Notes: generated by a model not told the origin, from the sequence alone. Positions 1-7,786 are shown, counted from the first letter of the stretch. The stretch: 27,008 bases of DNA from Pseudomonadota bacterium (GCA_023444765.1 JAEXLY010000081.1:1-27008), one strand, 5' to 3'. Program-made: numbers and translations.

Positions 1-2
1 GT

Positions 3-77
3 CTCTACGTCGGGCAGGTTTTCCGCAACGTGCAGGGCCGCCCGTACTACATCGTCGCGGAGGATACCCGTCCGTGA
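3..77 (+). CDS. 3' end of an unidentified protein (partial)
   Basis: An open frame runs into the window from the left and stops at TGA 75-77. It encodes 24 residues, ending in GRPYYIVAEDTRP. Its stop overlaps the GTG start of the next gene by four bases (GTGA, 74-77), so it is very probably the preceding gene of the same operon and translationally coupled to it. The fragment is too short to assign to a family. Given the operon, a sugar-nucleotide enzyme or glycosyltransferase is likely, but that is only context. Confidence 0.6.
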   Translation, partial: LYVGQVFRNVQGRPYYIVAEDTRP

Positions 78-835
78 GTACGGTCACGCTGACCGTTGAT
101 GGCGGCCGGGCGGACGTGAGGCTGACCCCTTGGGATGAGCGGGCGGGGGGCATGCCCACCGCGGAGTTGATTCGTCTCGACGCCCAGACCCGTGATGCCT
201 GCGCGTCGCTGCTGATGATGGCGGAGCAGTGGTGCTGCGAACTCGGCGTTCGCTATCTGTTCGGTCGTTTCGATGCGGCGTCGTCGCCAGCCAAAGCCGC
301 CGTGCTCGCGGGTGGCCACACCATCGTCGAGTGCTCTTTCACCCTTTCCCGGTACGGATTTGACGGCTTGCCGGTGGTACCGTCACGCATGCGCCCCATC
401 CTGCGCGAGGTGGCGGATTCCGACATGGCGGAACTGGAACGCATTGCCCGCGATGACTTCCACCACGGCCGGTTCCATGAGGACCCGGCCATCGATCCAG
501 TCCTTGCATCCGCGCGCAGCACGAACTGGGTCGCCGACCTGGCCCGCCAAGGTCTGGTGCGCACCGCCGAATCGGGCGGAAAGGTGATCGGCTTCCACGC
601 CGAACGGCTTGATCCGGCAGGCCGGCATGCAGAACTCATCCTCACTGGGGTCACGGCGCGCTACGCAGTGCTCGCGATGCCGCTCTGGATTGTCGCACTG
701 GAATCGCTGCGGGAACGCGGTGCGACCTCTTGCTCCACCCTCGTGTCGGCGGCCAACACCGGCGTCGTCAACCTGTACGCGAAACTGGGTTTTCGCTACG
801 AATCCACCCTCTTCGGCTTCAGGAAATTCCTATGA
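74..835 (+). CDS. WecD-like GNAT N-acyltransferase for a TDP-4-amino sugar
   Basis: This 253-aa protein resembles E. coli WecD (TDP-fucosamine acetyltransferase, 224 aa). It has a poorly conserved N-terminal half, then a GNAT domain from about residue 110. The C-terminal segment with SAANTGVVNLYAKLGFRYES (about 226-245) matches the acyl-CoA-binding and strand-7 end of GNAT enzymes. The stretch IARDDFHHGRFH corresponds to the WecD region ASAAFAQSRF. The start is GTG at 74, with GGAGG in the sequence GCGGAGGAT upstream. A WecE-like transaminase at the far end of the same operon would supply its substrate, TDP-4-amino-4,6-dideoxygalactose. An ACP is encoded immediately downstream (ATGA overlap), so the acyl donor may be an acyl-ACP rather than acetyl-CoA. 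That donor preference is an inference. Confidence 0.72.
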   Translation: MSTVTLTVDGGRADVRLTPWDERAGGMPTAELIRLDAQTRDACASLLMMAEQWCCELGVRYLFGRFDAASSPAKAAVLAGGHTIVECSFTLSRYGFDGLPVVPSRMRPILREVADSDMAELERIARDDFHHGRFHEDPAIDPVLASARSTNWVADLARQGLVRTAESGGKVIGFHAERLDPAGRHAELILTGVTARYAVLAMPLWIVALESLRERGATSCSTLVSAANTGVVNLYAKLGFRYESTLFGFRKFL

Positions 836-1080
836 GCGGTTCCACGTCCCACGACCCCGTCGTCGAAGCTTTCTCGCGCGTGCTAGGCATCGCGCCCGAA
901 CGCGTGACCGACGACCTGCGCTACGCCTCGATCCCGGAATGGGACTCGATCGCCCACATGTCGGTCGTTGCCGCCCTGGAGGAGGCTTTCGGGGTCATGA
1001 TTGACATGGACGACGTGATCGACATGAGTTCGGTCGCCAAGGCACGCGAAATCCTCGCCAAGCACGGCGCCGCCGCCTGA
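832..1080 (+). CDS. Acyl carrier protein of the sugar-modification operon
   Basis: This is an 82-aa acidic protein with the carrier-protein fold pattern. The phosphopantetheine site is Ser39 in EWDSIAHM, followed by the acidic helix ALEEAFGVMIDMDDVIDM. The ATG at 832 overlaps the stop of the GNAT gene (ATGA), which fixes the start; a longer in-frame reading to 730 is an overlap artefact. Dedicated ACPs of this DSxxH type occur in O-antigen and flagellin-glycan clusters, where they carry short hydroxyacyl groups for amide transfer to amino sugars. Here it sits between an acyltransferase and a ketoacyl-reductase-like SDR. It probably carries the acyl group built or reduced by the next four enzymes. 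A phosphopantetheinyl transferase must come from elsewhere. Confidence 0.9.
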   Translation: MSGSTSHDPVVEAFSRVLGIAPERVTDDLRYASIPEWDSIAHMSVVAALEEAFGVMIDMDDVIDMSSVAKAREILAKHGAAA

Positions 1081-1081
1081 G

Positions 1082-1825
1082 ATGGCGACGCAAGGCGCCG
1101 TTGTCATGGTCACCGGCGCATCCCGCGGCATCGGTCGCGCGATCGCTCTGGACTGCGCCGTGCGCGGCATGCATCTCGTGCTCACCGCACGCGACGCGAC
1201 CGCCTTGGAGCAGGTCGCCACTGACTGTACGGCGGCTGGCGCCGCCGACACGATGTGCTTCGCACTCGACCTGGCCGACGGCGACTCCATCGCGCCGCTG
1301 TTTCAGCAGGTGTTTTCGCGTCACGGTCGGCTCGACGGACTCGTGAACAATGCAGGCGTCCTGCATGAGGGCCTGCTCGGGATGGTTCGGTCCGAAGACA
1401 TCGACCGAGTGATGGCGGTCAACATCAAGGCGCCGTTGATGACAATGCAGTATGCCGCACGCCTGATGATCCGGCGCGGCGCAGGCAGCATCGTGAACCT
1501 CACCTCGATCATGGGGACGCGCGGCGCGGCTGGACTCTCCGTCTACGCCGCGAGCAAGGCAGCCGTGGTCGGCGCCACCCTGTCCGCGGCCAAGGAGCTC
1601 GCCCCCCGCGGCATCCGCGTGAATGCCATCGCGCCAGGCTTCATCGACACCGACATGACCCAGGCCATGCCCGAAGCGGCTCGTGCGGCGCGCGTGGCGG
1701 CGATCGGCATGGCGCGGGCCGGAACCCCCGGCGAGGTCGCCCGACTCGCGGGCTTTCTGCTCGGCCCGGATTCGACGTACGTGACCGGCCAGGTGATCGG
1801 CATCGACGGTCAGATGGCGGTCTGA
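1082..1825 (+). CDS. FabG-like short-chain dehydrogenase/reductase
   Basis: This 247-aa protein is a classical SDR of FabG length. It has the cofactor glycine motif TGASRGIG near residue 12, the NNAG motif near residue 90, a catalytic Ser in LTSIMG, YAASK as the Tyr/Lys pair, and the typical PGFIDTDMT segment. The ending, TYVTGQVIGIDGQMAV, is the standard FabG C-terminus. The Arg after TGAS suggests NADPH. It starts one base after the ACP stop. Likely reactions are reduction of a 3-oxoacyl-ACP to a 3-hydroxyacyl-ACP, or reduction of the aldehyde made by the LuxC-like enzyme. The sequence alone cannot decide between them. Confidence 0.88.
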   Translation: MATQGAVVMVTGASRGIGRAIALDCAVRGMHLVLTARDATALEQVATDCTAAGAADTMCFALDLADGDSIAPLFQQVFSRHGRLDGLVNNAGVLHEGLLGMVRSEDIDRVMAVNIKAPLMTMQYAARLMIRRGAGSIVNLTSIMGTRGAAGLSVYAASKAAVVGATLSAAKELAPRGIRVNAIAPGFIDTDMTQAMPEAARAARVAAIGMARAGTPGEVARLAGFLLGPDSTYVTGQVIGIDGQMAV

Positions 1826-1828
1826 TAC

Positions 1829-3232
1829 ATGACGTTCTGGCAGCTCGAGCGCCATCCTTCCAGCGCGGTCGCCCTGATCGACACGGGCAACAGCGTCGAC
1901 TACCAGACGCTGGCCGCTCGGGCCGACGCGCTGGCAGCGTCCGTGCCGGGCAGCGGAAGGACGTTCGGCTTCCTCGCGCTCACCAGTTCGCTGGAGGCAG
2001 TGGCGCTGTACCTGGGCGCGCTACGCTCCCGCAGGCACGCCCCCCTGCTCATGCAGCCGGATATCGATCCGGGCCTGCTGGCGACCCTCGCCGGTCATTA
2101 CCGCCCGGACTGGATTGCGCTCCCATCGGGCACGGCCGCACCGGATGGCTACGCGCCGCATGCCACCTACGACGGACTGGTCCTGCATACCACCGCGGAG
2201 ACGGTCGCACCTTCGCCGCATCCCGAGCTGGCACTGCTACTGAGCACGTCAGGGAGTACCGGCTCCTCCAAGTTGGTGCGGCTTTCATACCAAGGGCTCG
2301 CCGCGAACGCCGCTTCGATCGTGGAGTACCTTGGCTTGCGTGGCGGCGACCGTGCGATCACCACGCTGCCACTCGCCTATTCGTTTGGGATGTCGATACT
2401 CAACAGCCACCTCGAGGCGGGTGCCTCGGTGGTTCTTACCGACGAGAGTCCGGTCGGACGGCCGTTCTGGGAAATCGCCCGTCGACAGCAGGTCACCTCG
2501 CTGTCCGGCGTGCCCGCGACGTTCGAGATGCTGCGCCGCATGGACCTCGGTCGCTTCCAGCTGGACCGGCTCCGCATGCTCACCCAGGCAGGAGGGCGAC
2601 TGCGCGAGGCGCTGGTCGCTCACTTTCTGGACGTCAGCGAGCACCTCGGCCTGGAGTTCGTGGTGATGTACGGGCAGACCGAAGCGGGACCACGGATCAG
2701 CTACGTGCCGCCCGCACGGCTGCGCGCCAAGCCCGGCAGCATCGGCATCGCGGTGCCGGGAGGCGAACTCGACCTCGATCCGGCTACGGGAGAGCTGGTA
2801 TTCAGGGGCCCGAACGTGATGCTCGGTTACGCCACCCGTCGCGAGGACCTGGAGAAGGACGACGAATGCGGCGGCGTGCTACGCACCGGCGATCTGGCGC
2901 GGCGCGACGCGGATGGCTACTTCTACATCACCGGACGCCTCAAGCGCTTCGTCAAGATTTCGGGCAACCGGGTGAATCTGGACGAGGTCGAAGTCATGCT
3001 GGCCATGGAACTCGGGCAGGCGGTTGCATGTTCAGGTGGGGACGACGACCTGGTGGCGTTCGTGACGGGTGAGCCGGCCGTCGATGAAGGTCGGGTCCGG
3101 CAGCTGATCCAGCAACGCTACCGTCTGTTCCCTGGGCACGTCCGGCTCAAGACGCTGCCCGCGCTTCCACTACTGCCGACCGGGAAAACCGACTACCAGG
3201 CATTGATGGCACTTTGCGGGGCTTCCCGATGA
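1829..3232 (+). CDS. AMP-forming acyl-CoA/acyl-ACP ligase (ANL superfamily)
   Basis: This 467-aa enzyme is of the adenylate-forming type. Motif A3 is seen in LLLSTSGSTGSSKLVRLS (about residues 135-152), motif A5 in VVMYGQTEAGPRISYV, the hinge region in RTGDLARRDADGYFYITGR followed by LKRFVKISGNRVNLDEVE, and the catalytic lysine motif PLLPTGKTDY near the C-terminus. It activates a carboxylic acid as acyl-AMP and passes it to a thiol, either CoA or the pantetheine of the ACP encoded 750 bases upstream. It is shorter than usual acyl-CoA synthetases (500-560 aa), as is common for ligases dedicated to a carrier protein. It overlaps the next gene by ATGA. The acid substrate is unknown. Confidence 0.88.
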   Translation: MTFWQLERHPSSAVALIDTGNSVDYQTLAARADALAASVPGSGRTFGFLALTSSLEAVALYLGALRSRRHAPLLMQPDIDPGLLATLAGHYRPDWIALPSGTAAPDGYAPHATYDGLVLHTTAETVAPSPHPELALLLSTSGSTGSSKLVRLSYQGLAANAASIVEYLGLRGGDRAITTLPLAYSFGMSILNSHLEAGASVVLTDESPVGRPFWEIARRQQVTSLSGVPATFEMLRRMDLGRFQLDRLRMLTQAGGRLREALVAHFLDVSEHLGLEFVVMYGQTEAGPRISYVPPARLRAKPGSIGIAVPGGELDLDPATGELVFRGPNVMLGYATRREDLEKDDECGGVLRTGDLARRDADGYFYITGRLKRFVKISGNRVNLDEVEVMLAMELGQAVACSGGDDDLVAFVTGEPAVDEGRVRQLIQQRYRLFPGHVRLKTLPALPLLPTGKTDYQALMALCGASR

Positions 3233-4326
3233 CGGATCTTCCCTCTACCACCGCGCCTCTGGATGCGGAAGTCTTTGGCGTGCCGCGCGAGGCCAAGCGC
3301 ACTTGGCTCACGCAGGGAATGAACGAGCTCACCAACCACCACGTTCGCAACTGTCCGCCGTATGCGCGGATGATCGGTTCGCTCTGGTCGGGTCAGACGG
3401 ACGCGCCGGGCATCGAGTCGGTCCCTTGGCTTCCCGTCCGCCTGTTCAAGCTCATCGACCTGCGCAGCATCGACACGAACCAAGTGGCGCGGATGCTGGT
3501 GTCCAGCGGTACATCCGGGGCGGCCGTCTCCAGGATCTTCCTGGACGCCGATACCGCGCGCCAGCAGGCCAAGGCCCTGACCCGCATCTTCGGCCAGTTT
3601 GCTGGCAAGCAGCGGATGCCGATGCTTGTGGTGGACAATGACGGATTCCTACACGACCGTGCGCAGTTCAATGCCCGTGCAGCGGGCATCCTCGGCTTCT
3701 CCAACTTCGGCCGGGACCACTTCTACCTGCTCGATGCGCAGCTGCAGCCGGACTGGGACGCGCTCGATGCCTGGTTGCTGAGGCATCAGGGGCAGCCAGT
3801 GTTCCTGTTCGGCTTTACTTTCATCATCTGGCGGTCGCTGGTGATGGCCGCGCGCCGCGACGGGCGCAGTTTCAGCCTTCCACCCGGCAGCCTGCTGGTG
3901 CATGGCGGGGGCTGGAAAAAGATGGAAGAGCAGAAGGTGGACAACGCCACTTTCAAGGCCAGCCTGCACGAGGTGCTGGGTCTGGAACAGGTCCACAACT
4001 ATTACGGCATGGTCGAGCAGGTCGGATCGGTGTTCTTCGAGTGCGAACACGGCCATTTGCATGCGCCTGCCTACGCGGACGTCATCATCCGGGACCCGGT
4101 TGATCTCACGCCCGCGCCGGCCGGGTCCGTCGGCCTGGTCCAGGTGCTCAGTCTGCTGCCGCGGAGCTACCCAGGCCACAGCCTGCTGACCGAAGACCTG
4201 GGTGTACTGCATGGCGAGGACGACTGCCCTTGCGGTCGGCTGGGCAAGTACTTCAGTGTCCTGGGGAGGGTGAAGAACGTCGAGGTCCGCGGTTGCAGCG
4301 ATACACGAGTGGTGCCCGCCGCATGA
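3229..4326 (+). CDS. LuxE-like acyl-protein synthetase
   Basis: This 365-aa protein belongs to the LuxE/PaaK-like branch of adenylating enzymes. In the lux system LuxE activates a fatty acid with ATP, holds it on a cysteine near its C-terminus and delivers it to LuxC. Visible signatures are the ATP-loop motif SSGTSG near residue 92, HGGGWKKMEEQ, HNYYGMVEQVGSVF, LLTEDLGVL, the cysteine pair in CPCGRLGKYF, and the C-terminal GRVKNVEVRGCSDT. Cys356 in RGCSDT aligns with the acylated cysteine of Vibrio LuxE. The start at 3229 is set by the ATGA overlap with the ligase stop; it also overlaps the LuxC-like gene by ATGA. Pairing with that gene strongly supports the call. Its acyl substrate here is probably not a long-chain fatty acid, judging from the sugar context. 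Confidence 0.87.
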   Translation: MTDLPSTTAPLDAEVFGVPREAKRTWLTQGMNELTNHHVRNCPPYARMIGSLWSGQTDAPGIESVPWLPVRLFKLIDLRSIDTNQVARMLVSSGTSGAAVSRIFLDADTARQQAKALTRIFGQFAGKQRMPMLVVDNDGFLHDRAQFNARAAGILGFSNFGRDHFYLLDAQLQPDWDALDAWLLRHQGQPVFLFGFTFIIWRSLVMAARRDGRSFSLPPGSLLVHGGGWKKMEEQKVDNATFKASLHEVLGLEQVHNYYGMVEQVGSVFFECEHGHLHAPAYADVIIRDPVDLTPAPAGSVGLVQVLSLLPRSYPGHSLLTEDLGVLHGEDDCPCGRLGKYFSVLGRVKNVEVRGCSDTRVVPAA

Positions 4327-5546
4327 CCACGTTTCTTTTCACCACCGATCCCGACCACAGACTTGACGCGCAGCTCGTGCGGCTCTCGGCCCTGCCGACT
4401 CTCACGCCGTTCTCGCCCGAGTCGCGCCAGTTCATTGGCGAGTTCACCCGTCGGATCCTGAAGTTGCCTGGCCTGCGCACGTTTCCCGAACTGGCCACGC
4501 TCGCGCACTGGTTCCGTCCCGCCGCGATCGACCACCTGGCGCGCCAGGCCACGACGGTCGAAGGGGGTATCGCGCTCGCGCGCGGCAGCGTCTTCCATCT
4601 CGCACCGGCCAATGTCGATGTCCTGTTTGCCTATGCGTGGCTGATGTCGCTGCTGTCCGGAAACCGCAACGTGGCCCGCCTGTCGCAGAAGCCCGGAATG
4701 CAGCGCGATGCACTTATCGGCATCCTCCGTGAGCTTCATACAGAGGGGCTGTTCCGGGAAGTCCTTGATCGAACAGTGTTGTTGACCTACCCGCATGATG
4801 ACGCGACCACTGCCTCGATTTCGAGGGCCTGCCACGCGCGCATCGTCTGGGGAGGCGACGCGACGGTGGCGAAGATCCGGTCCATTCCGTTGGCGCCCCT
4901 GGCGATGGAAATTGCATTCCCCGACCGCTTTGGCGTTGCCGCCTTCGACGCTGCCGCGGTCGCGGCCGTGCCGGCGGAAGAGTTACCCGAGCTCGCGAGG
5001 CGGTTCTGCAACGACATGCTGTGGTTCTCGCAGCAAGCGTGCTCTTCGCCTCGCTGTCTCTACTGGATCGGTGAACCGGCCATAATCGCTGCGGCAAAGG
5101 CCGTATTCTGGCCCGCGGTTCGCGCGCAGGCTCGCCAGTACGAGGACGAGACGGCTGCAATGATGGCGCGTATCACTGACGCCTGCTTCCTGGCCACCCT
5201 CGCCGACGGTGCGCGGCTCGAGGATTCGCTTTCGTCCTATCCGATCCGCATGGCCGTCGATCGTGCCGGTGGAGATCTGCGGGAGGTTCAGTCGGGCTAC
5301 GGATTGATCACCGAAGTCGACCTGCACAGCCTGGATCTGATGGCCGGGCAGCTGGACGATCGGGACCAGACCCTCGTCTGCTATGGACTGACGCGCCAGG
5401 CGCTTGCGGAATTCGCAGCCGCCATTCCAGGACGCGGCGTGGATCGCATCGTCGCGGTCGGCCGCGCCCTCGATTTCCACCACATCTGGGATGGAACCGA
5501 TCTGTTCGGCGTGCTGATGCGGCGTATCACCTTGCCCAGGAGTTGA
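4323..5546 (+). CDS. LuxC-like acyl reductase (acyl-thioester to aldehyde)
   Basis: This 407-aa protein matches the LuxC family. LuxC is an aldehyde-dehydrogenase-like enzyme that reduces an enzyme-bound acyl thioester to the aldehyde with NADPH. The nucleophile motif FSQQACSSPRCLYWIG is plain, with catalytic Cys240. The upstream segment LAPANVDVLFAYAWLMSLLSGNRNVARLSQ matches the nucleotide-binding half. Vibrio LuxC is about 480 aa, so this is a compact version. The start at 4323 overlaps the LuxE-like stop (ATGA); an in-frame extension to 4230 would lie inside that gene and is unlikely. No luciferase genes (luxA/luxB) are present, so the aldehyde must serve synthesis, most simply being reduced to an alcohol by the SDR in the same operon. 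Confidence 0.87.
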   Translation: MTTFLFTTDPDHRLDAQLVRLSALPTLTPFSPESRQFIGEFTRRILKLPGLRTFPELATLAHWFRPAAIDHLARQATTVEGGIALARGSVFHLAPANVDVLFAYAWLMSLLSGNRNVARLSQKPGMQRDALIGILRELHTEGLFREVLDRTVLLTYPHDDATTASISRACHARIVWGGDATVAKIRSIPLAPLAMEIAFPDRFGVAAFDAAAVAAVPAEELPELARRFCNDMLWFSQQACSSPRCLYWIGEPAIIAAAKAVFWPAVRAQARQYEDETAAMMARITDACFLATLADGARLEDSLSSYPIRMAVDRAGGDLREVQSGYGLITEVDLHSLDLMAGQLDDRDQTLVCYGLTRQALAEFAAAIPGRGVDRIVAVGRALDFHHIWDGTDLFGVLMRRITLPRS

Positions 5547-5550
5547 ACGG

Positions 5551-5919
5551 ATGAGTTACGTTTTCATCGCGCTGACCGTGTTACTGACTGTTTACGGACA
5601 GGTGGTGCTCAAATGGCAGGTTGGACTCAATCCAGCCGGCACGATCGAGAATCTCAACGCGCGGGCCCTCATCACGCTGCTCCTGAATCCATGGGTCATC
5701 AGCGCTTTCGCCGCAGCGTTTGGCGCGTCCCTCTTCTGGATGGCGGCCATCGGCCGCATGCCACTGAGCAAAGCTTACCCTTTCACCGCACTGAGCTTCC
5801 CGCTGATCGCGGTGATATCCGTGTGGCTGTTCCGCGAAGGCATGGATCTGCACAAGATCGCGGGAACGGTCCTGATCGTCTCCGGCGTCATCGTACTGTC
5901 ACGTTCGGGAGTGGCCTGA
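5551..5919 (+). CDS. Small 4-TM EamA/SMR-like transporter, possible lipid-linked sugar flippase subunit
   Basis: This 122-aa protein has four predicted membrane helices: about residues 1-20, 33-65 (with a loop), 72-95 and 100-118. The first helix ends in YGQVVLKWQVG, and the third carries GRMPLSKAYPFTALSFPLIAVISVW, the typical second half of the EamA/SMR fold. Proteins of this size in polysaccharide clusters resemble ArnE/ArnF, which move undecaprenyl-phosphate-linked aminoarabinose across the inner membrane. It starts four bases after the LuxC-like stop and ends one base before a methyltransferase gene. A role in flipping an undecaprenyl-phosphate-linked acylated amino sugar is an inference. 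A generic small drug transporter is less likely in this operon. Confidence 0.78.
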   Translation: MSYVFIALTVLLTVYGQVVLKWQVGLNPAGTIENLNARALITLLLNPWVISAFAAAFGASLFWMAAIGRMPLSKAYPFTALSFPLIAVISVWLFREGMDLHKIAGTVLIVSGVIVLSRSGVA

Positions 5920-5920
5920 C

Positions 5921-6547
5921 ATGTCCCAGAAGACCGACGGCCTGCATGGCATCCTCTCCGCTCCGGCCATGTACGACCTCCTCCAGTCCGCGGTTGGCGC
6001 GGGAAGATCGCGACGCCGGCTGGTACGCGACCATATTCGCGCCAAGCCGGGCGACGTCGTACTGGACATCGGTTGCGGCACGGGCGAGCTGCTCCCGTTC
6101 CTGCCGGAGGGTGTCGACTACCACGGCTTCGACCTTTCCCAGGCTTACATCGATGCCGCTCGACGCCGATACCGGGGCCGCGGCACTTTCGAGTGCATGG
6201 ACATCGCCGATTACCGCCCACCGGAGGGCAGTCCCGCTGCCGACATCGTCCTGTCGATCGGCGTCCTGCACCATCTTGACGACGACGTCGCCATCAAGCT
6301 GCTGCGCACCGCCCATGCGCAGTTGCGGCCTGGTGGACGCTTTGTGTCGATCGACGGCACGCTGGTGCCCGGACAGCCTGCGATCGCACGCAGGCTGGTG
6401 CTGCAGGACCGCGGCCAGAACATCCGCACGCCGGAAGGGTACGCGGCACTTGCACGCAAGGCGTTCGACATGGTCGAGCCACTGGTCCGTACTGACATGC
6501 TTCGCATCCCGTATACGCATTGCATCCTGGAATGCGTCCGCAGCTGA
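5921..6547 (+). CDS. Class I SAM-dependent methyltransferase
   Basis: This 208-aa protein has a Rossmann methyltransferase core. Motif I is VLDIGCGTGELLPFL (about residues 48-62), the acidic end of strand 2 is DYHGFDLSQAYIDAAR, motif IV is ADIVLSIGVLHHLDDD, and the following RPGGRFVSIDGTLVPGQ is the usual strand-5 region. It begins one base after the transporter stop. In this setting it probably methylates a hydroxyl of the sugar or of its acyl group. The target atom cannot be read from sequence. A methyltransferase beside the amino-sugar genes recalls the vio-type islands that make O-methylated, N-acylated viosamine. Confidence 0.83.
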   Translation: MSQKTDGLHGILSAPAMYDLLQSAVGAGRSRRRLVRDHIRAKPGDVVLDIGCGTGELLPFLPEGVDYHGFDLSQAYIDAARRRYRGRGTFECMDIADYRPPEGSPAADIVLSIGVLHHLDDDVAIKLLRTAHAQLRPGGRFVSIDGTLVPGQPAIARRLVLQDRGQNIRTPEGYAALARKAFDMVEPLVRTDMLRIPYTHCILECVRS

Positions 6548-6565
6548 TACGCCTGGAGACCGTGC

Positions 6566-7690
6566 TTGATCCCTTTCAACAAGCCCTACATGACGGGCGG
6601 CGAACTGGCCAACATCGCGGAGGCCCACCGCGTCGGGCACCTGTCCGGGGACGGGCCGTTCACCCGCAGCTGCCACGAAGCACTGCAGCAGGTATGCGCG
6701 GTGCCGAAAGCGCTCTTGACCCATTCATGCACGGCTGCGCTGGAAATGGCCGCCTTGCTTCTCGACTTGCGGCCGGGCGACGAGGTCATCATGCCGTCGT
6801 TCACGTTCGTATCTACAGCGAACGCATTCGCATTGCGCGGAGCCACTCCGGTGTTCGTCGACATCCGCGCGGACACCCTCAATCTTGACGAGTCCCTGAT
6901 CGAGGCCGCTATCACCCCGAGGACGCGTGCGATCTGCGTGGTCCACTACGCAGGCGTCTCCTGCGAGATGGATTCGATCCTCGAGATCGCCTCCCGCTAT
7001 GGGCTGAAGGTAGTCGAAGATGCCGCGCAAGGCATCTACTCCAGTTATCGAGGCAAGCCGCTGGGCGGGATAGGCGACTATGGCTGCCTGAGTTTCCATG
7101 AGACCAAGAACGTCATCTCGGGCGAGGGTGGCGCGTTGCTGATCAGGGATCCCGCGAATGCCGAACGCGCGGAGATCATCCGGGAGAAAGGCACAAATCG
7201 CAGCCGGTTCCTGCGTGGCCAGGTGGACAAGTACACATGGGTCGATATCGGTTCGTCATACCTTCCCAGTGAGCTGTTGGCAGCCTTCCTGCAATGCCAA
7301 CTTGAACGCGGCGAAGAGATCACCCGGCGACGCCTTGCAATCTGGGAGCGCTACCACGCATGGGCTGAAGAACACGAGCTGCGTGGTTTACTGCGCCGCC
7401 CGATCGTACCGGAGCACTGCGGGCACAATGCGCATATGTACTACCTGCTGCTGCCGTCACTGAACGCCCGAAGCGAGTTCATCGCGCGAATGAAGGAGGC
7501 CGGTGTGCAGTGCGTGTTCCACTATGTCCCCTTGCACTCTGCGCCAGCGGGCCTCCACCACGGTCGAACCCACGGCGATCTGCCCACCACGGACATCGCC
7601 TCGGAGACCCTAGTCCGGCTGCCGCTATGGATAGGGCTCGAGGAAATGCTCGACGACGTTCTTGCCGCCGCGGACAAGGCCTTGGGTTAG
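6566..7690 (+). CDS. wecE: WecE-like TDP-4-keto-6-deoxy-D-glucose 4-transaminase
   Basis: This 374-aa PLP enzyme is very close to E. coli WecE (376 aa), which makes TDP-4-amino-4,6-dideoxy-D-galactose from TDP-4-keto-6-deoxyglucose and glutamate. Long stretches agree with what I recall of WecE: MIPFNKP at the start, EVIMPSFTFVSTANAFALRG, VVEDAAQGIYSSY, SFHETKN with the PLP lysine at residue 181 (same number as in WecE), EIIREKGTNRSRFLRGQVDK and VFHYVPLHSAPAG. The start is TTG at 6566, giving the conserved MIPFNKP N-terminus, with GGAG at 6555-6558 seven bases upstream. It is the last gene of the plus-strand operon. TDP-sugar precursors (RmlA/RmlB) are not in the window. Confidence 0.93.
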   Translation: MIPFNKPYMTGGELANIAEAHRVGHLSGDGPFTRSCHEALQQVCAVPKALLTHSCTAALEMAALLLDLRPGDEVIMPSFTFVSTANAFALRGATPVFVDIRADTLNLDESLIEAAITPRTRAICVVHYAGVSCEMDSILEIASRYGLKVVEDAAQGIYSSYRGKPLGGIGDYGCLSFHETKNVISGEGGALLIRDPANAERAEIIREKGTNRSRFLRGQVDKYTWVDIGSSYLPSELLAAFLQCQLERGEEITRRRLAIWERYHAWAEEHELRGLLRRPIVPEHCGHNAHMYYLLLPSLNARSEFIARMKEAGVQCVFHYVPLHSAPAGLHHGRTHGDLPTTDIASETLVRLPLWIGLEEMLDDVLAAADKALG

Positions 7691-7694
7691 TAGA

Positions 7695-7713
7695 CGAGCG
7701 CTGCACGCGCTCG
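7695..7713. terminator. Short hairpin between convergent operons
   Basis: CGAGCG (7695-7700) and CGCTCG (7708-7713) form a perfect 6-bp stem with a 7-base loop. It lies five bases after the stop of the wecE-like gene and downstream of the opposing operon. No T-tract follows on either side, so it is at best a weak or Rho-assisted terminator. The rest of the 96-base convergent gap holds nothing else recognisable. Confidence 0.35.
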
Positions 7714-7786
7714 ACTCGACCCTCCGTAACCAATAAGCAACCGTGCTATTGAGCGTCGAAACGACCGATGGACCAAGCTCCGGAAG

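Noticed and set aside
4323..5546. A bioluminescence operon
   Set aside because: Only LuxE- and LuxC-like genes are present; no luciferase subunits or LuxD/LuxG-like genes are found, and all neighbours are sugar-related.
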